DNA of 64,000 nucleotides from Sesamum alatum (Eukaryota; Streptophyta; Magnoliopsida; Lamiales; Pedaliaceae). Location: the NCBI GenBank assembly GCA_034509735.1, contig JACGWO010000004.1:26765395-26829394 (forward strand), in the 5' to 3' direction. The notes beneath the pieces are model-generated. The model did no database searches. It saw nothing but the letters and a program-made list of their open reading frames with translations, and had not been told where the DNA came from. The translations under genes and the position numbers were made by a program. Positions 12,797 through 24,128 of the stretch are shown here, in pieces (positions within the stretch are counted from its first letter, which is position 1; every line of letters starts with the position of its first letter).

Positions 12797-15084
12797 ATGG
12801 TGCTGGTTAAGACAGTTCCTCTAGTTTTGTTCTCATGGTTTCTCTTGGCTCATCATGCTTCAACACAAAGATCAACTTATATTGTCCATATGGACAAGTC
12901 TTCCATGCCCAAGGCCTTTGCCAGTGGCAACCATTGGTATTCTAGTACCTTGGAATCCATCAAATCAGTCGGTCTCAAGTCATCGGATGGGCACCAGGCC
13001 GGTCCCAAGCTGGTCCATAGCTATGACAATGCTTTTCATGGATTCAGTGCACTGATGTCGAAGGATGAGCTAGAATCCTTGAGGAGATCACCTGGTTTTC
13101 TCTCGGCTCATGTTGACCGTCCAGTCACACCTGACACCACTCATACGTACAAATTTCTTGGGCTGAACACTGCCTCGGGAATATGGCCAGCATCTCAATA
13201 TGGGAAAGATGTGATTATCGGTGTCGTTGACTCTGGTATCTGGCCGGAAAGTCCAAGCTTCAGAGATGAAGGAATGACTGAAGTTCCAGCAAGATGGAGA
13301 GGGAGTTGTGAGGTGGGCCAAGATTTCAATTCATCATTGTGTAATAAGAAAATTATTGGAGCTAGATGGTTCAATCAGGGGGTTCTAGCAGCCAATCCTG
13401 ATGTTACAATAAGTATGAATTCAACAAGAGATACCTTTGGTCATGGCACACACGTCGCTTCCATTGCTGCCGGGAATTATGTCAAGGATGTTTCGTTCTT
13501 TGGCTATGCTCCTGGGACAGCAAGAGGGGTGGCTCCTCATGCTAGGCTAGCCGTATACAAAGTCCTTTGGGATGAAGGAAGCTATGAGTCTGATGCACTT
13601 GCAGGTATTGACCAGGCCGTTGCTGATAATGTTGATGTTTTGTCAATCTCGTTAAGTTACCGAACTATTGATTTGTATGAGAATCCCATAGCAATTGCTG
13701 CCTTTGGTGCAATGGAGAAAGGCATTCTTGTTTCTGTTTCGGCGGGAAATCGTGGTCCAGATTTTGGAACTTTACTCGAGGGAATCCCATGGGCAGTCAT
13801 AGCGGCATCAGGAACAGTTGACCGTTGGTTTGCTGGGATCTTGACGCTGGGGAACGGTTTGACCATCACCGGCTGGACCATGTTTCCTGCAAGAGCAACA
13901 GTCAGAAACTTGCCTCTCTATTACAATAAGACCTTATCAGCTTGCAATTCAACTGAACTATTGGCAGACGCTCCCTCTGCTATCATCATTTGTGTCCAAT
14001 CTTTTGATACTGCAGAATTCTCTGATCAAATCAGCTATGTTTCACAATCAAATGCACTCGCAGCTATTTTTATTTCTGAAGATACTAGTATACTTCGATT
14101 CACTTCTTTTCCGTATCCTGGTGTTGTAATTACCCCCAAACAAGGAAAAAGTGTGATCAGGTATGCCTCGAATAGTTCTGAACGACAGCAAGCATCAACT
14201 TCCAGCAGACAATCCTGGGGAAGAAGCCGAGGCCTGCTCCAGCTGTATCTGCATCGTCATCAAGGGGTCCAGCACGAAGCTATCCAGGCATCTTGAAGCC
14301 CGACATAATGGCACCTGGTGTATTAATATTAGCAGCCTATAATCCATACATGTCTGTAGCAAATATCGGTTCCAACATAGCATTGTCTAGTGACTACAAT
14401 CTAGAGTCGGGTACATCAATGGCTTGCCCGCATATCTCTGGAGTTGCTGCACTCCTGAAAGCAGCACATCCTGAGTGGAGTCCTGCAGCTATTCGATCGG
14501 CCATGATGACCACTGCAAATCCAATTGATAACACTCAAAAACCCATCAAAGATATGGGGCATGATTACGATGTCGCCACACCGTTGGACATGGGAGCAGG
14601 ACAAGTTGATCCGAATCGTGCACTTGATCCAGGACTTATATATGATGCCACTCCTCAAGACTATGTAAATCTGGTATGTGCCCTGAATTATACTCGTGAA
14701 CAAACTAAATCTATCATAAGATCAAGCTACAACTGCTCGAGTCCATCTACTGATCTTAATTACCCGGCATTCGTCGCGCTATACGACCCACTACAAGAAA
14801 GAACTACTCTAACCCAGAAATTCCAAAGAACTGTCACAAACATGGGGGATGGTGCTACTACATACAAAGTAAAGGTGAAAAGGCCGAAGGACTCTGTGAT
14901 TACAGTATCCCCCGAGAGATTAGTCTTTCAGAAGAAAAATGAGAAGAAAAGGTTCTCTTTAACCATACGCTATAAGACTTACGACGAGTATGTCATCAAT
15001 CATGGATCAATCACTTGGGTGGAAGAGAATGGCAAGCACACTGTGAGGAGTCCTATTGTGGTGACCCCTCCAGAGCCCTCATGA
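12797..15084 (+). pseudogene. Subtilisin-like serine protease (SBT1.9/SBT3 type), tandem paralogue with one frameshift
   Basis: This is an intronless subtilase closely related to the gene at 9488. It has a signal peptide (about residues 1-23), an I9 propeptide from STYIVHMDK, and a catalytic domain with Asp145 (VVDSG), His216 (GHGTH) and oxyanion Asn318 (SAGN). A PA-type insertion follows, then the Ser motif SGTSMACPH (Ser codon at 14416) and a C-terminal Fn3-like domain. The frame from 12797 ends at 14296 after some 35 out-of-frame residues. Comparison with the paralogue places a loss of one base at about 14180-14190, just before the serine half, which resumes in the frame of 14293-15084. 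Allowing for that base the gene is about 762 residues, a normal length. With the catalytic residues separated, the written sequence would not give active protease. A recent pseudogene or a sequencing error are both possible. Confidence 0.9.
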
Positions 15085-16799
15085 TTATTGTTTTAGTGCA
15101 TATACACCTTCACCAATCATTGGCATCATCAAATAATTGTTTGGGATATCACTGCATGTAATTCCACAGAAATTTGTCAAAAGTATGGAAGCATTTTTAT
15201 GATTGGCAGAGACTGAAAGGTGTAATAAGAAATAAATCTGGCATAAGAACATGAAAACTGAGTAGCTATAATTTTTCTCATCACTGTAAATTGGATTCTT
15301 GTTCTGAAATTGTTTGTTGTGAAGGAAAATAAACAAGTAAAACATGGAAGCTGCAAGTTTTGATAGACAAAAGCCTTTATGCTGCAAAATTCATACATGA
15401 TTGAGCCAAAAATTCAACCAAGGCCAAGAAAGATCTCAAGTCTTCAATGTGAAACTATATATACCAGACGAAGAGAAAAGAAGGTATCTATATTCTATAA
15501 CACATAATCAACTTTAAGTTTATCACGGCCGCAAATGGCAGAGAAAAAGAGGACGAGAAAACAGATCGTGGACCAAGTAAGCTTAATCATCAACCAGAAG
15601 TAACTACAGTTATGTAAAAGCCACACATAAGAATGATGGCTTTCTGGTGAATGTCTGAGTGGATGCATGAAACTAGTAACTATATGTGGAAGCACCCATG
15701 TTATTCTGCAATGCACAACAAACTAGACTGGAGTGACCAAACACATTGATGGCTACACTATGTTGTGCCCTTCTTTCACACACTTGTGCTCTCTCGGTAA
15801 ACGTATATGCTAGATTGATTAAACTAATCAGATGCTAACTTCCATTGTCCGAAATAATGTAAAATTGATTCCTGAACTTCTCCAGAGAGTGACAGGGATC
15901 TCAAGAACTTAATGGTCACATTTTCTTTCAACAACATCTTGAAACCTTGCTACATAATTACATTGATTGAGGCTCTATACAATTTCCGGCATCTTTCAAG
16001 AGGAGCTTACTGACAGTATTCGTTTCTGATAACTCATGCTCATTAAAACAATTCAAATTACAAACTTGTCCACAAGAAACAAACCTCGAACGCAGAACAA
16101 AAGTTGGAAAACAAGACACTTCCATTGCACGTGTGCCCGCGTGCAAAACAGACACAAAACACCAGAACTCACTCAGACATGTATAGTCAGAGATGCATGT
16201 AAAAACTTTGCATCCATTAGCACTCTCATTGAGGCATTTATTCGAGCACTTGAGAGATTCCAACATGAAAATGGTGTCTTACCCTCAATGCTGTTGAACC
16301 AGGTGGGATGATCAGGGGAATGAAGATTGTGTGATGGACCATTGTGCTAAACCAGGAGAATTGACAATCTTGAAGTGATTACAACGTAAAAATGGTTTGC
16401 AGCAAGAATGATCTTTTTTGGGTTCAGAATATTCATCTAGTCTATTTATGTGTCTGTAGAAGTTATTCTTTTAATTTTCTTGTTATCTGTGAAATATAAA
16501 TTTTTGTTTATTTTAGAAAAACAACAGATATTGTTTGATTCTTTTTTTTTTCTTTTTATGCTTAATTTTCAATTTTAAAATAGTGAAAATACGGAAATGT
16601 ATTTATTTACATGAATTTTCACTGGAAATGTTTTCAGGATATTTTCATTTTGATCATTATTCGTTTATGTATATATATACAAATATTATTAATGTGAATT
16701 ATTTATTAAAAGTAAAATACACGGATTTGACTCCATTACCAAAAAAAAAAAAAAAAAAAAAAACTAAAACTACAATTTTCTTTTCAAATAAAAAGAATA
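15085..16799. other. Intergenic region downstream of the subtilases
   Basis: This is the 3' flank of the second subtilase followed by unrecognised DNA. Open frames of up to about 100 codons occur on both strands near 15960-16310, but they overlap each other antiparallel and show no motif. A 23-nt poly-A run lies at 16741-16763, immediately before the Helitron terminus. Confidence 0.5.
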
Positions 16800-17098
16800 C
16801 TAGCGTAATTCCCATGCGCACGGACTAAGATTAAATTAAATTTTAAATAAAAAATAAATAAAAATTAAATTCACAAACATTTATATGTTTTATTTGTATA
16901 AGCTTAATTATTTTAGTCCACTTAGAGGATAGTGGAATATATATTCTTAAAACAATTGAATATATGTTGATTATTAGATGTATGATTTTAATTACTGAAA
17001 GAAAAACGATTGCTGCAAATTACTTTTTAGGTACACTAATTATGCAAAATATGTTTTTTGGTAACAAATTATTAAGCAATAAATTATCTTTAACTTTA

Positions 17099-18505
17099 GG
17101 CAAAATTGCATTTTTGGTCCCATATGATAGGGTCATTCTCACATTTGGTCCCGTGCTTTTATTGTTGATACTTTTGGTCCCAAAATCTTAATCTTTTAGC
17201 ACTTTTGGTCCCAAACAGTTAAATTTGACGGAAAACGGCACGTGATTGAACATGTGCCGTTAGTCAACACTCATGGAGGCTAGAAAACGGTCTTCTGCCA
17301 TTAGCTCTTGCAATATGGAGGGAAAAAGTGGCGCCAAATGCACATTTTACTCACTTTTACCTATTTATACCCATGAAAAAGTTCAAAAAATCTTATTTCC
17401 TCATTTTACAGCAAAAAATTGCTTCTTAATTTATATTCCTCTATTTTCATGAAAAATAGCAGGGAAAAACATGTCACAAACCTCTGAAAATGCTAGAAAT
17501 ATTGAATGCTATTGCCATAAACCCGTTCATTTAAAGACCTCATGGACAAGTGACAACCCAGGTAGGAGGTTTTTTATTTGTTCTTGGAGGAGAGACAGAT
17601 GGATGTGGGTTTTTATGTGGTTAGATTCATCAATGTGCATGAGAGTTACCATTATAATTCCTGATTTGTTGCGCCGACTGAACGTACAAGCGGAAGAAAT
17701 TCAGAATTTACGTAGGAAAAATCAAATTTTGATTTCGGTAATGGTCGGATATTTTCTGTTGTTGTTATATATGTTGGTAGTTTGAGGAAAGCGGTTTATT
17801 ATGTAGATTTTTTTAGGAGGTTATGTATTAGTAATTGACCTTTTAGTAATGGTCAGTAGTGTAACTGGATGCAAGTAATTAAGTTTTTAAATGTCTACTT
17901 AGTTTATGTTGTTCTGTAGAAAATAGAAAATAAAGGGTTCATCCATTCACAGAAAGCAAAAAAATACTCATCCATTAACAAAATACATAACTCATCCATC
18001 CATTAATAATATTTTGAGCAAATATACCGGTTTACATCTCAAAGAAGGTGCCCAAAATTGCAGCATACTTACAAAATTAGTCACAAAATTTTTTGGACTT
18101 TTCACAAAATTGCAGCATACTTACAAAATTATGAATAAGATGTTTTTGCCTGCTATTTTTCACAAAAGCAGAGGAATATAAATTAAGAAGCATTTTTTTG
18201 CTATCAAATGAGGAAATAAGATTTTTTGGACTTTTTCATGGGTATAAATAGGGAAAAGGGAGTAAAATGTGCATTTGGCGCCACTTTTTCCTTCCATATT
18301 GCAAGAGCTAATGGCAAAAGACCGTTTTCCAGCCTCCATGAGTGTGCACATGTTCAATCACGTGACGTTTCCGGTCAATTTTAACAGTTTGGGACCAAAG
18401 GTGTTAAAAAATTAGGATTTTGGGACCAAAAGTGTCGACGACCAAAAGTACGAGACCAAATGTGAGAATGACCCTATCCTATGGGATCAAAAGAGTAATT
18501 TTGCC
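17099..18505. mobile_element. Mutator-like element with long terminal inverted repeats and a GRF-type ORF
   Basis: The element is 1407 bp with terminal inverted repeats of about 365 bp each (17099-17465 and 18145-18505) starting GGCAAAATT. They carry repeated TTTTGGTCCC motifs. It is flanked by an exact 9-bp direct repeat TTAACTTTA (17090-17098 and 18506-18514), the size expected for the Mutator superfamily. The inverted Helitron paralogue has one uninterrupted copy of this 9-mer on the minus strand (38574-38582) in matching flanks, so the insertion is directly demonstrated. No transposase is present; the internal segment carries the ORF at 17471. Confidence 0.92.
17471..17785 (+). CDS. Small GRF-type zinc-finger protein with coiled coil and C-terminal membrane segment
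   Basis: This 104-residue protein has an N-terminal GRF-type zinc-finger-like module: CYC at about 13-15, then the family-typical TSxxNPGRRFFICSW at about 26-40. The final zinc ligand expected before the FxWxD-like end (FMWLD) appears to be missing, so metal binding may be impaired. A short charged helix (about 60-83, QAEEIQNLRRKNQ) and a hydrophobic segment (about 86-104) follow. Plant genomes encode many proteins of this GRF-helix-hydrophobic layout. The frame begins only a few bases after the left inverted repeat of the MULE and fills much of its interior, so it travels with the element. Whether it is captured host sequence or an element protein cannot be told from sequence alone. Confidence 0.6.
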   Translation: MSQTSENARNIECYCHKPVHLKTSWTSDNPGRRFFICSWRRDRWMWVFMWLDSSMCMRVTIIIPDLLRRLNVQAEEIQNLRRKNQILISVMVGYFLLLLYMLVV

Positions 18506-21474
18506 TTAACTTTACAACAATTGAGAAAAATTATAATTTACAGTATATGAAAAACAATTGTTACTAACGATTCGGGAAATTAATAATAAGAGCAAATCCA
18601 TAAATTATAAAACCATAAATTTCGAAAAAGAATACTTCGTAGTAGATTCACCACGCACACACACACACAAAAAGTAATATCTAAAAGATAAATAAAAGAA
18701 GATTAACGAAAAACAGAGAGAGAATGGCAGAAGCTAGTACATACAATTCTATTAAATTGCTCTTTACATTAGTGAAAAATATACTTTTATGTAATAACAA
18801 AAGATTTGTAAGAGGCGAAAGAAAAGAAAGTGTTAAAACAATTATAAGGAAAAACTAATTTTTTATGTAACTCAATTTAAAGAAAAAAAGTTTGAAAATT
18901 GTAACTTAAATTTTAAAATAATTATTTTAAACTAACATAAAATTTGTTCAGATATACAATCCAAAGCTTTGTTCTTTCCAAAAAAATAATACTTAAAACA
19001 AAAACTGAAAATGAAAAATCATACATTTGTCAAGTATGAAAATCTTTTTGTAACGTAAGATATAAATTTATGAAGCCAGGAATATATTTTATGCTAAAAT
19101 TTTAACAGAGCATATTTATAAAATCATTTCATTAAGGAAAAGAATATTCCCATCGAAGAAGATGTCAAAATTATTTTGGATTTTGATGGTAGGAGAAACT
19201 GAATTAAAAAAGTTTGGAAGATAGCACCTCAATTTTTAAAGCAGTGGCATTCAATCTTACCACCTGAATAATAATGAAAGATTAAACAAAAAACCCAATT
19301 ATTAAAACTAAGAAAAAGAAAACCCATGAATTTGCATAAAATTTAAAACTGAATGTATCGGTATTAGTGAATCAATAAAAAGAATTGCAAAAAGTATACT
19401 AATGAATTATAAAAATTTTTAAAAAAATTATTGTACCCGTTAAAATTAAATGCTTATTGCATGAGATATACCAAGAGAAATCACTATTATTTGATTAAAA
19501 AGTTTAAAAAATGAAAAGCAAATAATACAAACAGATTATTATAGTTGAATATATTTAAATAAAAAGTTATTAATCAAAGAAAGAAACAAAAGCAACCAAT
19601 GGGAAATTTAGAAAAAAAGATAATTATTATTTTTTAAATTTAGTAAATACTCAGGAATAATAATAAGAGTTAATATAGAAACTATACAACTACAACACTT
19701 TAAAAAAGTACAAAAGCACATTATATAATAGATTAGCGATAAATATAACTTTAAAAATAAAATCTAAAAGGAGAAGAAAAGAATACTAATAAAAGGACAA
19801 AATAAAAGAAAATACCTAAACAATTATGAAGAAAAGAATTATAAGAATTGCAGAGTAACTCAAAGAAAATTATAACTATAATTTTTGAAATAATTGATTT
19901 GAACTGAACACAAAAAAATATTCAAACATACATTAGGAAGCCTCGCTATTTTATTAAAAAAATCATAAAACAAAAAGCATGGAAATGAAAAATTCATATA
20001 TTTGAGTTCTTTAATTTCATCAGCAAAAGCATTTGATGATTGAACTTATTATAAAAACAATCATGATCATACATATATTCTCATATGAGGAAAGCCAAAA
20101 ATTGCAAAACATTGATTTAGATTCTTTTAATCAAAATTAAAAATTTAAAACTAAAATTAATTGTGATGAACTATTTGACATAGGTGCTCATACAGTGACT
20201 AAATGGAAAAATCATGACTCATTACTGAAAAAACAAAACAATAAAAAATAAACTAAAACAAATATAAATCATAAATAAAAAATCAAAATTCAAGTTAATA
20301 AAATCATAAATTGATCAAAAAAAAAAAAAAAAATAGAGAAAAGCACGTGAATACAGAAAAAGAAGAAAGTTCATAGGTTCAGAGAAAATGATAAAAAAAA
20401 AATGTGTGAATCAAGGAAATAAAACAAGAGAAAATAGAAGACTAACAAAATAGAAAAATATAAGCAAAACATAGAAATAGAATAGAGGTTTGGAGATTAT
20501 TTGTAGAAACCATAACAATGAAATAAACTAAAATCGTAAAAATAATAAAATAAATAATAAATGGCAGTTTGAACAAAACGACCACAACATTTAATGATCG
20601 ACAAAAAGTAGTCCTACCTATTTAAAAAAAATAAGTAATATAAATAATCATATCTCCGACCTTAAACCTTTAATTTGATAAATGAAGTAAGGGTTGTGTA
20701 TTTTATTTTAAACCTAAAGCGGTGAATTTTCATAGAGAAACTACACCGACACATGTTTCAACCACAAGATTCAGTTAAGCATTCTCACCCTCCTACACCC
20801 TAAATGATCATCTCAAAACACAAACGTATTTATCCTAAATACACCCACAAAATAACAAAACCCCCTTAAATCCAGGCATCCATAACCCTCCCTGGACAGC
20901 CACAACTTCGATCCACAGTTGCTGACACCATGGATTGGTATGAGCCTCCTGGTTTTTGAACATTAGAAAACTTTTATTACGTGATGTGATGAAAGTTTTT
21001 GCTAAAAGATTAGCTCATTTATAGGATATCTTGATTTCAAGATATGAATTGAGAGATTTGATTTTATTGGTTGAAATTCAAACTCATAACAAATATATCT
21101 CCAATAAGATTTTGTGTTTTGTTAAAATATTTACAATTACCAAAACTGGAAAAAAAAGAAGAAAAAAACTTACTTTTTTTAGGAATAAAATTAAAAACTT
21201 AATTTATGATATATACCAAAGGAATGATGCAAGTTTCGAACAATGAATGGCAGATTAAAAAGTATATGGTTAAAATTAAAAATAAATTGACAGTGATGGG
21301 ATAGATAATATTCTGAACGGATGATATAATCATCTAACATTTGAATTTATTTAAGATAAATACAAATTGATTTAGTATCTGATTTTAAATATAGAATTTT
21401 GTATGGATAAGTACTGACTTTAAAAATAAAATACTTTATGGATGATTTTGTGAAAATTCAAATTAAACTCTTAA
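18506..21474. other. Helitron interior, no gene
   Basis: This A-rich interior of the minus-strand Helitron is matched in inverted form by 35480-38580. The only less biased patch is 20750-21060, conserved between the two copies. It may be a remnant of captured host sequence, but no protein motif is recognisable. Short open frames here are chance products. Confidence 0.6.
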
Positions 21475-21483
21475 TTTAAATAA

Positions 21484-22010
21484 GGGAAAAAGAATATTTT
21501 CGTCCTCTAACTTTGCCCAAAATTCCTTTTAGTCCTTTAACTTTGACAGTATTAGATTTAGTCCTTTATCTTTCAATTTTGCGTAGATTCGGTCCTTTAG
21601 CTCAATTAAGACCATTTTGCCCTTTTTGAGGCTAAGACACAATTAGTCCCTCCTCATGCTCTCAAAGTGGCCCAACATGCTTCCGAAATGAAATTAAGCG
21701 TCTATAAATTCATACCTTGTTTGACCGCCTTGCTGCCGGGATTCCAAGTCCTCGGTTTTACAGACTTCCTCCAACCACACTACCGCAGCAGATGGTTCGT
21801 GGATCCTTGGCTCCTTCAGCAGTAATCAGCACAGCCCTATTTCGTTTCCTACCTTAGGGCGTAAAAGTATTCCAATAATGGAGACTTAATAATATTTTGG
21901 GTAGACCAATTGAATAGAAGCCTATAATTTATTGAAGAAATATTTGGAATATTACATAGACATTTTAGCCCCCTATCGGAGGAGAGAACTATTTAGCCTC
22001 TCATATGGGA
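21484..22010. repeat. Left inverted arm of the pararetrovirus element
   Basis: Read on the + strand this arm resembles the right arm read on the - strand. It has the terminal TTAGTCC repeats, then a stretch aligning with the decayed primer-binding region, then the 19-mer TTTATTGAAGAAATATTTG (21928-21946), then sequence matching the start of the viral leader and ORF1 (CGGAGGAGAGAAC). It is about 230 bp longer than the right arm because of an unmatched segment at roughly 21660-21890. Confidence 0.7.
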
Positions 22011-22082
22011 GAGGACTTGACTGGTTGGGGATAACCTCATACACTAGATAACCTGATACTTAGAAAATTTTAAAGACACAAT

Positions 22083-22088
22083 TTTATT
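22083..22088 (-). terminator. Possible viral polyadenylation signal
   Basis: On the minus strand AATAAA lies about 55-60 nt downstream of the TATA-like box at 22143-22154. Caulimovirids place the poly-A signal a short way downstream of the pregenomic RNA start, giving a terminally redundant transcript. The position fits, but AATAAA is common in AT-rich DNA. Confidence 0.35.
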
Positions 22089-22142
22089 TTTCTGAAGAGT
22101 TGGAGAAGTTTTTCTGATAATCCCCATCTGCTTCCTAGCTCT

Positions 22143-22154
22143 CTATTTAAAATA
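22143..22154 (-). promoter_or_regulatory. Possible pregenomic-RNA promoter TATA box of the pararetrovirus
   Basis: TATTTTAAATAG on the minus strand lies about 210 bp after the end of the last viral ORF (22365), the position of the pregenomic RNA promoter in caulimovirids. It is called on position and sequence alone. Confidence 0.4.
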
Positions 22155-22364
22155 GTCCGTGGACTTCAAACCCGGACTTCAATCTTGTTTTTTGGGTGTC
22201 GTCACTGCGTTCGTCACCAACTTTGTCTTTCATCTTTCCAGCTGTGGTCATTATGCCTTGTCGGCCATGTGCTTGCCAGCTGGTGTCATTTGTCTTTCTG
22301 ACTGTTGGCCCTTTTGTCTTCGTCTGCCGACAGTCTCCTTTTGATTTTTTACATCTTGAGGGTT

Positions 22365-23291
22365 TTACCTCCCTTTGTAAAAATCCTTTCTTTTGCCCTT
22401 CTCTGGTCTTGGTTCGGGTTTATTTTGAGTTACCCGAATCTTTGTTCCGAACAAGGGCTTTTCCTGTTTTTCACAACAAGGGCATAAGTGGTTATGCCAT
22501 TGTCCTACATGCATCATGTTGCATGCCTTCTTCCTTGTGTTCTCTGTTGCAGGCAACTTATTTTCCCATATAAGCATTCTTTTCTTTTCAAACAAGCTTT
22601 CTGCAAACTCAGTGCTTTTTCCTGTCATGGAGTTTAACAGGAATGATCCATTTAATTTATTGGAAAATATTTTAAATGGATATTTGACTTTATCCATCTC
22701 TGTGAGACAGACCCAGTATCCCCATGCTCTTCTGGTGGATATGTCATCTTCACTAAGGGAAGACACCAGGGGAGCCTCTCCTGTGGCAGCCTTGACTCGG
22801 TTGAATGCTACCATGTCTGGTCTCTGCAATTTGATGAAATGGAATGCTGGGTGAGACCCTTTTCCTGCGATTTCTGGAGCTATGGAAATGAACTTGAGCT
22901 CCAAAATATCTCCTCTTTTAAGGTGGGGATTGTTTTGCCATGCGTCATATACCGCCCCACTAATCCATTCCGGAAGCTTTGAGATTTCCGGAAAGCTTGG
23001 TGACGTAGTATGAACTGAAGCAAGGGCTCCAAAATCATACCACTCTCGTACCTCTTCTGGTTTAGACCCTTCGATCATCCAGATTCTGTTATATTTTCCG
23101 GATGTGTCTACGATGGTCTTGCCTGGGCTTATACCTTTACGGGAAACAAGTTTTTCCCATGATTTCTGATAATCCTGCCAAGCAGAAACAGAAGATAAAG
23201 CTTCGTTAGTATTAACCTTAGAGGTGCCCGTCATGCACCTCCGTACAAGTGCTGCGTACAAGTTCCGTTCAGAATGATTGGGAAAGATCAA
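22365..23291 (-). CDS. Distal pararetroviral ORF (transactivator/ORF4 position), function unassigned
   Basis: This is an intact 308-residue frame at the 3' end of the viral genome, where caulimovirids carry a transactivator (TAV) or the tungrovirus ORF4 protein. I do not recognise a diagnostic TAV motif. Residues about 35-190 look globular (WQDYQKSWEKL; GAVYDAWQNNP; RGDILELKF). Near the C-terminus is a dense Cys/His cluster (CNMMHVGQWHNHLCPCC, about 257-273) followed by a basic tail, which suggests a metal-binding, nucleic-acid-associated end. It follows the coiled-coil ORF at 23391-23837 with about 100 bp between, so the N-terminus could originally have lain further upstream. Confidence 0.6.
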   Translation of the reverse strand: MIFPNHSERNLYAALVRRCMTGTSKVNTNEALSSVSAWQDYQKSWEKLVSRKGISPGKTIVDTSGKYNRIWMIEGSKPEEVREWYDFGALASVHTTSPSFPEISKLPEWISGAVYDAWQNNPHLKRGDILELKFISIAPEIAGKGSHPAFHFIKLQRPDMVAFNRVKAATGEAPLVSSLSEDDISTRRAWGYWVCLTEMDKVKYPFKIFSNKLNGSFLLNSMTGKSTEFAESLFEKKRMLIWENKLPATENTRKKACNMMHVGQWHNHLCPCCEKQEKPLFGTKIRVTQNKPEPRPEKGKRKDFYKGR

Positions 23292-23390
23292 ACCTATTTG
23301 AACCGCTCACATCACAGTAGTCGTAGCGTAAAGGCCGTAAGTCGAGGGGCAGCCATAACATAAGAGAGAACAGCAAGAGGGCAATTCCCT

Positions 23391-23837
23391 TTACGGCCTA
23401 AGGTTAATCTCTTCCTCTTTTACCCCAGAGGTGCTGGGTTGACTTGAATTATCAGGAGTTTGTACTTCCTGTAACTCAACTTTTGCCTGTTCACCAGAGT
23501 CTGGCGATGGCCTTGTGCAAGCAGTACTTGAATCTGCCGCTTCAGGTTTAGAGCCCTGTTCTCTAATTGCAGGTTTAGAGCCCTGCTCTCTTAATTCTCG
23601 GGCTATCACCGAAGATGACGCCTTTCGAATTGGTTCCAGTAGGTCGTCCCATAACGAGCTTGCAGCAAGTTTGGTACTCCTGATGGCGCTCTGGACGGTG
23701 TCCAGATCAGCTCGTTGGACTTGGCCAGCTATTTGGGCTTTAATTGTTAGCTGTCCAAATCTCTTATCAATCTCCTCAAGGTTCTCCCTGAGGTGTCTGA
23801 GCCTGATGATGACGGAGTCTGCTTCAGCTGCCTCCAT
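23391..23837 (-). CDS. Small pararetroviral coiled-coil ORF between pol and the distal ORF
   Basis: This is an intact 148-residue frame. The N-terminal half is heptad-rich and charged (LRHLRENLEEIDKRF), so probably coiled coil. The C-terminal half is Ser/Pro/Glu/Gln-rich and looks disordered. The peptide REQGSKP occurs twice (about residues 82-97), encoded by a short tandem DNA repeat. Its ATG overlaps the degraded 3' end of the RNase H frame, the close packing usual in caulimovirids. It might be the N-terminal part of the distal ORF, separated by a break at 23291-23391. No homologue is recognised. Confidence 0.55.
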   Translation of the reverse strand: MEAAEADSVIIRLRHLRENLEEIDKRFGQLTIKAQIAGQVQRADLDTVQSAIRSTKLAASSLWDDLLEPIRKASSSVIARELREQGSKPAIREQGSKPEAADSSTACTRPSPDSGEQAKVELQEVQTPDNSSQPSTSGVKEEEINLRP

Positions 23838-24115
23838 CTCTTGTTAAGAAATCTGCAAGAACATTTTTCATGAGATTTGATAATGACAATATCATAACAA
23901 TAATATTGGCATTCTGCCTGCCACCTAATAATACGAGCTTTCTCAATCTTTGATTCAAGTTTATTTTTTAAGAAAGCCTTAACATTCCTATTATCAACTT
24001 TTAATGTAAATTCTTTGGCTAGTAAGAACAAAGGCCATTTTTTGAAAGCCTTCCAAACTGCAAAGAATTCCTTCTCGTTAATATGCCATAATTTGGCTTG
24101 TTGTTCGGTGAACAA
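23747..24115 (-). pseudogene. Pararetroviral RNase H fragment of pol
   Basis: This is the C-terminal RNase H part of the pol polyprotein. The Glu-containing helix (INEKEFFAVWKAF) and the following Asp (LKVDNRN) are visible. The first catalytic Asp motif (YTDAN) lies in the preceding, different frame. The final conserved His/Asp segment is disrupted by a frame change at a short A run near 23860, after which the frame reads unrelated residues into the next ORF. RNase H degrades the RNA strand during minus-strand DNA synthesis. As written it is separated from RT by a frameshift and is not functional. Confidence 0.8.
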
Positions 24116-24128
24116 CCCTCCTGAGTAT

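Noticed and set aside
15958..16311. Overlapping antiparallel frames of 91-102 codons downstream of the subtilases
   Set aside because: No motif, signal or splice pattern; both strands are open by chance.
22196..22854. Plus-strand open frames of up to 125 codons
   Set aside because: They are antisense to the distal viral ORF and have no motif.
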